This document shows, one piece after another, positions 59,425-64,000 of a stretch of 64,000 bases of DNA; positions within the stretch are counted from its first letter, which is position 1; each line of letters begins with the position of its first letter. The DNA is from Haliclystus octoradiatus (Eukaryota > Cnidaria > Staurozoa > Stauromedusae > Haliclystidae). The stretch covers positions 10,200,021 to 10,264,020 of the forward strand of contig OU744452.1 of NCBI GenBank assembly GCA_916610825.1, written 5' to 3'. Made by a program: the position numbers and the translations under genes. The notes below the pieces were generated by a model. It searched no databases and was not told the origin of the DNA. It saw only the letters and a program-made list of their open reading frames with translations.

Positions 59425-60195
59425 AGCCCAAAATACGGAAATGGTCTTCTTGTCTAGACCATGGGTTTATCAATCTGAAAGAATTCCGACCCCGTCTCAA
59501 TGATGCTGCTTGCTTACAATTTCATTATTTTTGATGAATCTCAGTGTTTGTTTCCTCGTAGCATGAAGTTTTCATTTCTTTTTTAGCTGTGATGAAATGA
59601 TGAAGCCTATGCTATCAAATCATGCCAAGAAAATGTAGTACTTGATATGATATCGATGTAATTGAAACATTTTTTTTTAAGTTTAAAGTCTCAATACAGC
59701 CGTAACTAATACCTCTAGCCAGTAGGTGTATTTTTCAATTTTGCCTGACAAAATGGGCATTTTGTCCGAAAAAAGGTGTGGTATTTTCAATGGAGGATCA
59801 GTAATCTAATACAAAATTGCACAGTTTTTGCAATTTCCCTTCTCAAAATTGTCCGAAATTTGACTAAAATTTTTGTTAGAAGGGGGAGTGACACCCCCCA
59901 GGATTTATGGTCGCTTGTGTCAAAATGACAAAATAATATATATATCATATCGGTAGGCCTATCATATCTAATACTACATTTTCTTGGCATGTTTTGAGAG
60001 TTGATTCATCATTTCACAACAGCTAAAAATGAAATGAATTCATGCTACGAGGAATCAAACACTGTGAGATTCATCAAAATAATAAAATCCTGAGCAAGCA
60101 GCATTATTGAGATGGGGGTCGGAATTCTTTCAGATCAATAAGTCCATGGTCTAGACGTGAAGACCATTTCCATATTTTTGGCTTGGTTGGTAAGT
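59425..60195. mobile_element. Fold-back element with about 230-bp arms
   Basis: Arms 59425-59655 and 59944-60195 are reverse complements with several indels. Shared words include GAAATGGTCTTC, TCTAGACCATGG, CTGAAAGAATTCCGACCCC, TTCCTCGTAGCATGAA and CATGCCAAGAAAATGTAGTA. About 290 bases lie between. No transposase frame. Confidence 0.8.
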
Positions 60196-61785
60196 TTGCA
60201 AGACTCTGTAGGCTACAGTTGGATATTTTGCTCTTACTGCATATTAATATGTGACCGTTCATGTCAGAATCAACGATTCAACAAATTTTTAGGTTTTGTT
60301 TTATTTGATAATATAATACAGAATTTTATGCTCCCTTTAAATCATCAATTCATTTTTTGATCAGACGGCTATATACATTTTAATAAAAGAAAATCATCGT
60401 AAATATCATGTCACAAATAATTATCATGTTTGACAATCTTTGCATTCAACATTATTTTAAAATATTTTAAATCTTCTTTGACTTGACTTCATGTGACATA
60501 ATAGCTTCCTAGTTCATACTGTGAACAAAAATATTTAAAATGCCGATCGCTTTTAGTATGATAAGGGAAAAGCCATTATTCAAACTCATTTATTTGACGT
60601 TGTGTTCGGTATGTTATGATTGAAGGGAAACATTGAACAATGATGTATTTGTTCTCTGATACTTTGATTACATATACATTTATGATTTAACATTCATGAT
60701 TCAACTTTTGTTTTGAAGTTGAATAACTTACGTTTTTGAGTAAGCAATCTTGATTTCACTTGGAATATTGTAATGTTGTACATTTCATTCCATCAAACCT
60801 CATTAGCAAAAGACTTTGAATCAAGAGTTACACTTGCACAAGGAAGTTTATGTTTTATTTGTCTAGTTTATGCTGAAAAATGAAAGTATCCTATTTGATA
60901 ATTTTACTATAATTTTTTGCTTCCCACTTCTTTCCGCCATACTGAACAATTGAATTTTACCTTGATTCTCGATTCTGACTGTCTGACACGAACCATCACA
61001 TATAATAGAGTTCATTACAGTATAAAGAAATTTGGTAAGCTATATATGCCTTTGTCAAGTTTGTTTATCGGCAGTCATTTTTTTGTGATACTGTAAAAAA
61101 AGTCATGCTACAACGTAAATCCTGATTAATTATTAGTCACGCTTTTCTATGATTAATTCCCGTCATTGAACCTTTCCTAAGTAGACCAATTTCATAGTTA
61201 AGAAAAGAAAAGTCAAGAAAAGTTCAATCTCTTACTTTTGTATCATATCATAAGAAAACTTTGTTGTTTACAACATGATTTGGTTGCTTTCAAAACAATA
61301 TAGTATCAGGAAACTATATATAACATCAAGAAATAAACCTAGTAGGCCTATTAGGCCTATTATATATGACAGACCAATTACACATGGAATTCCTCCATTC
61401 ATCTAAACTCTGGGGATATTGATTACTCTTTTTGGTTTTCAGATTGTGCTTTATTTTCGAAATATAGATCTACACGGCACTCAAAGTTATTTGAACTACG
61501 ACACAGCACAAACATTAATTATGATGAATTTTATAGTTTTGCAATCGTACGGAAGGAAAAGTAATCAGGACTACCCATGAACATTCAGCATTTCCCCTCT
61601 GAAGCTATGATGCGGTTAAGCTAGCCTACTCTTTCCAATTATCATGAAGTCAAGGCATGTTAATCAAGCCCCACCATATGGCTTAGGCTGTCTACAAGAT
61701 GATTCAATTTCCTCCTCCCTTCCAAGTTATAGATAAATAATTTGACTTGTACTCAATTAACAAACTCACACTGATCTCTTTACAG
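60196..61785. other. Presumed intron or intergenic sequence before the UBZ4 exons
   Basis: AT-rich, no exon recognised. Ends in a good acceptor (CTGATCTCTTTACAG). Confidence 0.4.
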
Positions 61786-63555
61786 TACCAAAACAAAAAG
61801 ACATCTCTCATGGAAGCAATACCACTGACGCCACTCATTCATTTCGAAATAAGAAGAAGAAATTATTTAACCCATTATTATTCAACGGGTTGCAACATAA
61901 TGTTCTATCTGAGAAAGAAAATGAAGGAAATCCTTTGACGGTAAGTGCGTCAACCTCTATTTGACCCAGGGTCCCATGAAATGTTTTACGCAACATACTG
62001 CGATGGGTAGATCCACAATGAATCGAGAAAAGTCGACAGTTGAATAAATCTTCACATTCAATGTTACACATGTTGACTCCAACAATTTCAGCACATATTC
62101 AGATGCCTTATGTCAAATAAGAAAGCACTGTATTGTTAAAATTATTCTTTAATAAGGACACATATGTAAGCGGATATATTTAATGTACAATGTATGCTAT
62201 AAATTTGATCCTTTCAAAGAAATTCCATTCCAAATTTTCAAAGTATTTAATTAGCAATATCCATTTTCATGTCAATGTTGAATTCTTAGCTGCTCCTTGT
62301 AGAGTGCTAAAGGTCCGACTTGTAGGCTACTCACATTAATGCGATTTTTAAGCTATTCTTTTATCAATGATATCTCACATGTTTGATTCTTAGGATCATG
62401 CAGTTAAGCCTTTGATTTTTAAGAACAGCCAAGTCAAAGAACCCCAAAAGACAAAATATAAATTCAAAAATAAAAGTAAAGAGAAAGATATCGTAGAATC
62501 TAATCAACAATCTGCTAAATCACATGTCAAAGAAATCATTGAAGTTTATAAAAGACCAACAAGTACAACACACACAAATACAACAAACGATGTTACATCT
62601 CCAAACAAAACGCATATTGACAGAAAGAACGATGAAACTGATGAAGATGATATTGAGTTTACTATATCTAAATTAAAAAAACAGCCATCTGTTTCAGTTG
62701 CAAAGAAGAAAGAATATAATAAAACCAGTAAAAACGATAAAAAGAGACAAGAAATTGTTTCAATATCTGACTCAGACAATGATTCTATATGTACTTTATC
62801 AAGAAATAAAATACCATCAACAGTATGCGATGAACAAATACTAAGTAAAAATTGTTTTACAATAAATGCATCCAAAACAAACCCTAAGAAAACTCAAAAT
62901 AGTAGATTGGTAAAAGAGGATGATAAGATGATTAGCAGGTAGGTTGTGACTATGTTCTGAAATAATCGTTACACCAATATGTTTGTGGAATAGATGTTAT
63001 TATTTTGAAAAAGTTTGTGTATAGGCCTACTTCATGAACCTTTCCAGAGATACATTAGAAAAATTGCAATTAATCTGATCTTTTTATATATGTTTTGTGT
63101 CAATTATCCGAATTTGAAATTGACAGCAGTAATTAATAGTTTGAAGAAAAATGTTAATTTTCTTCTCAGTTCGCTCTAGCCTTCTGGAATATTCGACTGC
63201 TGGATACTAACTTTTGTATTAGGCCCACCATGATACAGATCATCTGTCCTTAATGACTGACGTATTTATTTTCGCTATCTACTACTTTGATTAATTATGA
63301 ATCCCCAGAACCATCACTTCAACTTTAGAGCAAAGTGATGATGACGACATTCTCATGACTACAACAAATATTCTACCCAAAGAAAATGTCATTCAAAACA
63401 AAAGGAAATCAAGTGAAACATGTCCAATGTGTGGAGTGTCATTTCCAACCTCTAGAATAAACACACATGCTATAGATTGCAGTGGCAAACCTGTGACACC
63501 GTTATCAAAAAGGACAAGACAAAGTAAACTGACAACGTATGTATGTATTAAATAG
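61786..63555 (+). CDS. UBZ4 zinc-finger protein, RAP80/UIMC1-like (three exons, incomplete)
   Basis: Exons 61786-61940, 62394-62938 and 63309-63555 join in phase at AG/GT borders. They give about 314 residues after the first two bases, which complete a codon from an upstream exon. The first two exons encode Lys/Ser/Asp-rich disordered sequence. IVSISDSDND in exon 2 resembles a SUMO-interaction motif, and DEDDIEFTISKLKK is an acidic patch. The third exon has CPMCGVSFPTSRINTHAIDC, a UBZ4 finger (C-x2-C...H-x3-C) that binds ubiquitin. Spacing and the following CSGK are close to the human RAP80 finger (CPLCDQCFPPTKIERHAMYC then NG). RAP80 brings the BRCA1-A complex to ubiquitin chains at DNA breaks. 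RAP80's UIMs and Abraxas-binding region are not visible, so FAN1-, SPRTN- or SLX4-type proteins remain possible. The third exon may instead end at 63536, where GTATGT could be a donor. Confidence 0.6.
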
Positions 63556-64000
63556 AAATTGCTTCATCTGGGTATTGTGTCTGAATTTTGTTATGCACGA
63601 ATTGTGACATATTTTGAAACAAACAAGCGATGCTATTGATAAAATATAGTAAGTTTATAAAATGTGCACTGACGCAATACATGGAGTTTTTCTTTTAATG
63701 TAATACCCATTAGATCTTCGGTTCTAATATTCCGGAAATATGAGCTAAAATAACCAAAAATCAGAAGTTTGTAATTTCCATTAAAATAAATTAGTAGGAT
63801 TTCTATAAAAATTGGAAAAAGTTCAGGTCATGTAAATTGGACTTTACTGTATTCGTCGTTCTCAATTTTAAACGTAAATGGAAATCAATAATGCCACAAT
63901 AACTGTTCCGTATTTAAGTTTGTTACATGTGTGTGTATATGTAGCAAAAGTTGAAGCTCTTTCACAGTGGTACTCATAAACTCCACCGAAATTGGATATT
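63556..64000. other. Downstream of the last visible UBZ4 exon
   Basis: No exon recognised. Could be intron if the donor at 63537 is used. Confidence 0.35.

Overview
The window looks like nuclear DNA of an animal, most likely an invertebrate deuterostome. It is AT-rich and intron-rich, and it carries recognisable orthologues of human genes: wolframin, STEAP metalloreductases and WDR91. It also holds tRNA-derived SINEs, LINE and Ty3/gypsy remnants, and many fold-back elements. A recurring GTAGGCCTAC word is something I associate with echinoderm or tunicate genomes. I cannot fix the phylum from sequence alone.

Layout. (1) 219-4970, plus strand: the last four visible coding exons of a wolframin (WFS1) gene, whose last intron holds repeat relics. 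(2) 6775-8235 and 21597-23081, minus strand: two intact, intronless STEAP-family ferric/cupric reductase paralogues in tandem. They are separated by about 13 kb of decayed transposons: a gypsy relic, a mag-like gypsy element with short LTRs that is itself split by an antisense LINE, a SINE and MITEs. (3) 25221-26690: a fold-back hairpin and a 5'-truncated LINE. (4) 27155-52827, plus strand: a complete 13-exon WDR91 gene. It predicts 751 residues (human about 747), and its introns are packed with SINEs, MITEs, satellite-like repeats and a large fold-back element. (5) 53752-54336: a single-exon 194-residue protein with repeated RSTSF-type motifs that I do not recognise. (6) 54849-60200: a possible upstream exon, then two large inverted-repeat elements, one of them split by another element that contains seven copies of GTGATGGAGTTTC. 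(7) 61786-63555: three exons of a low-complexity nuclear-type protein ending in a UBZ4 ubiquitin-binding zinc finger, resembling RAP80/UIMC1.

The genes do not form an operon or an obvious pathway. Wolframin is an ER membrane protein, STEAP and WDR91 act in the endosomal and plasma membrane system, and the UBZ4 protein suggests DNA-damage signalling. The most unusual feature is the density and nesting of inverted repeats. They include short perfect palindromes inside the gypsy element that look like snap-back template-switch insertions, and a hairpin made only of the terminal sequence of a fold-back element found 34 kb away. A second notable feature is an 89-nt tract almost identical between the two STEAP paralogues, which suggests gene conversion.
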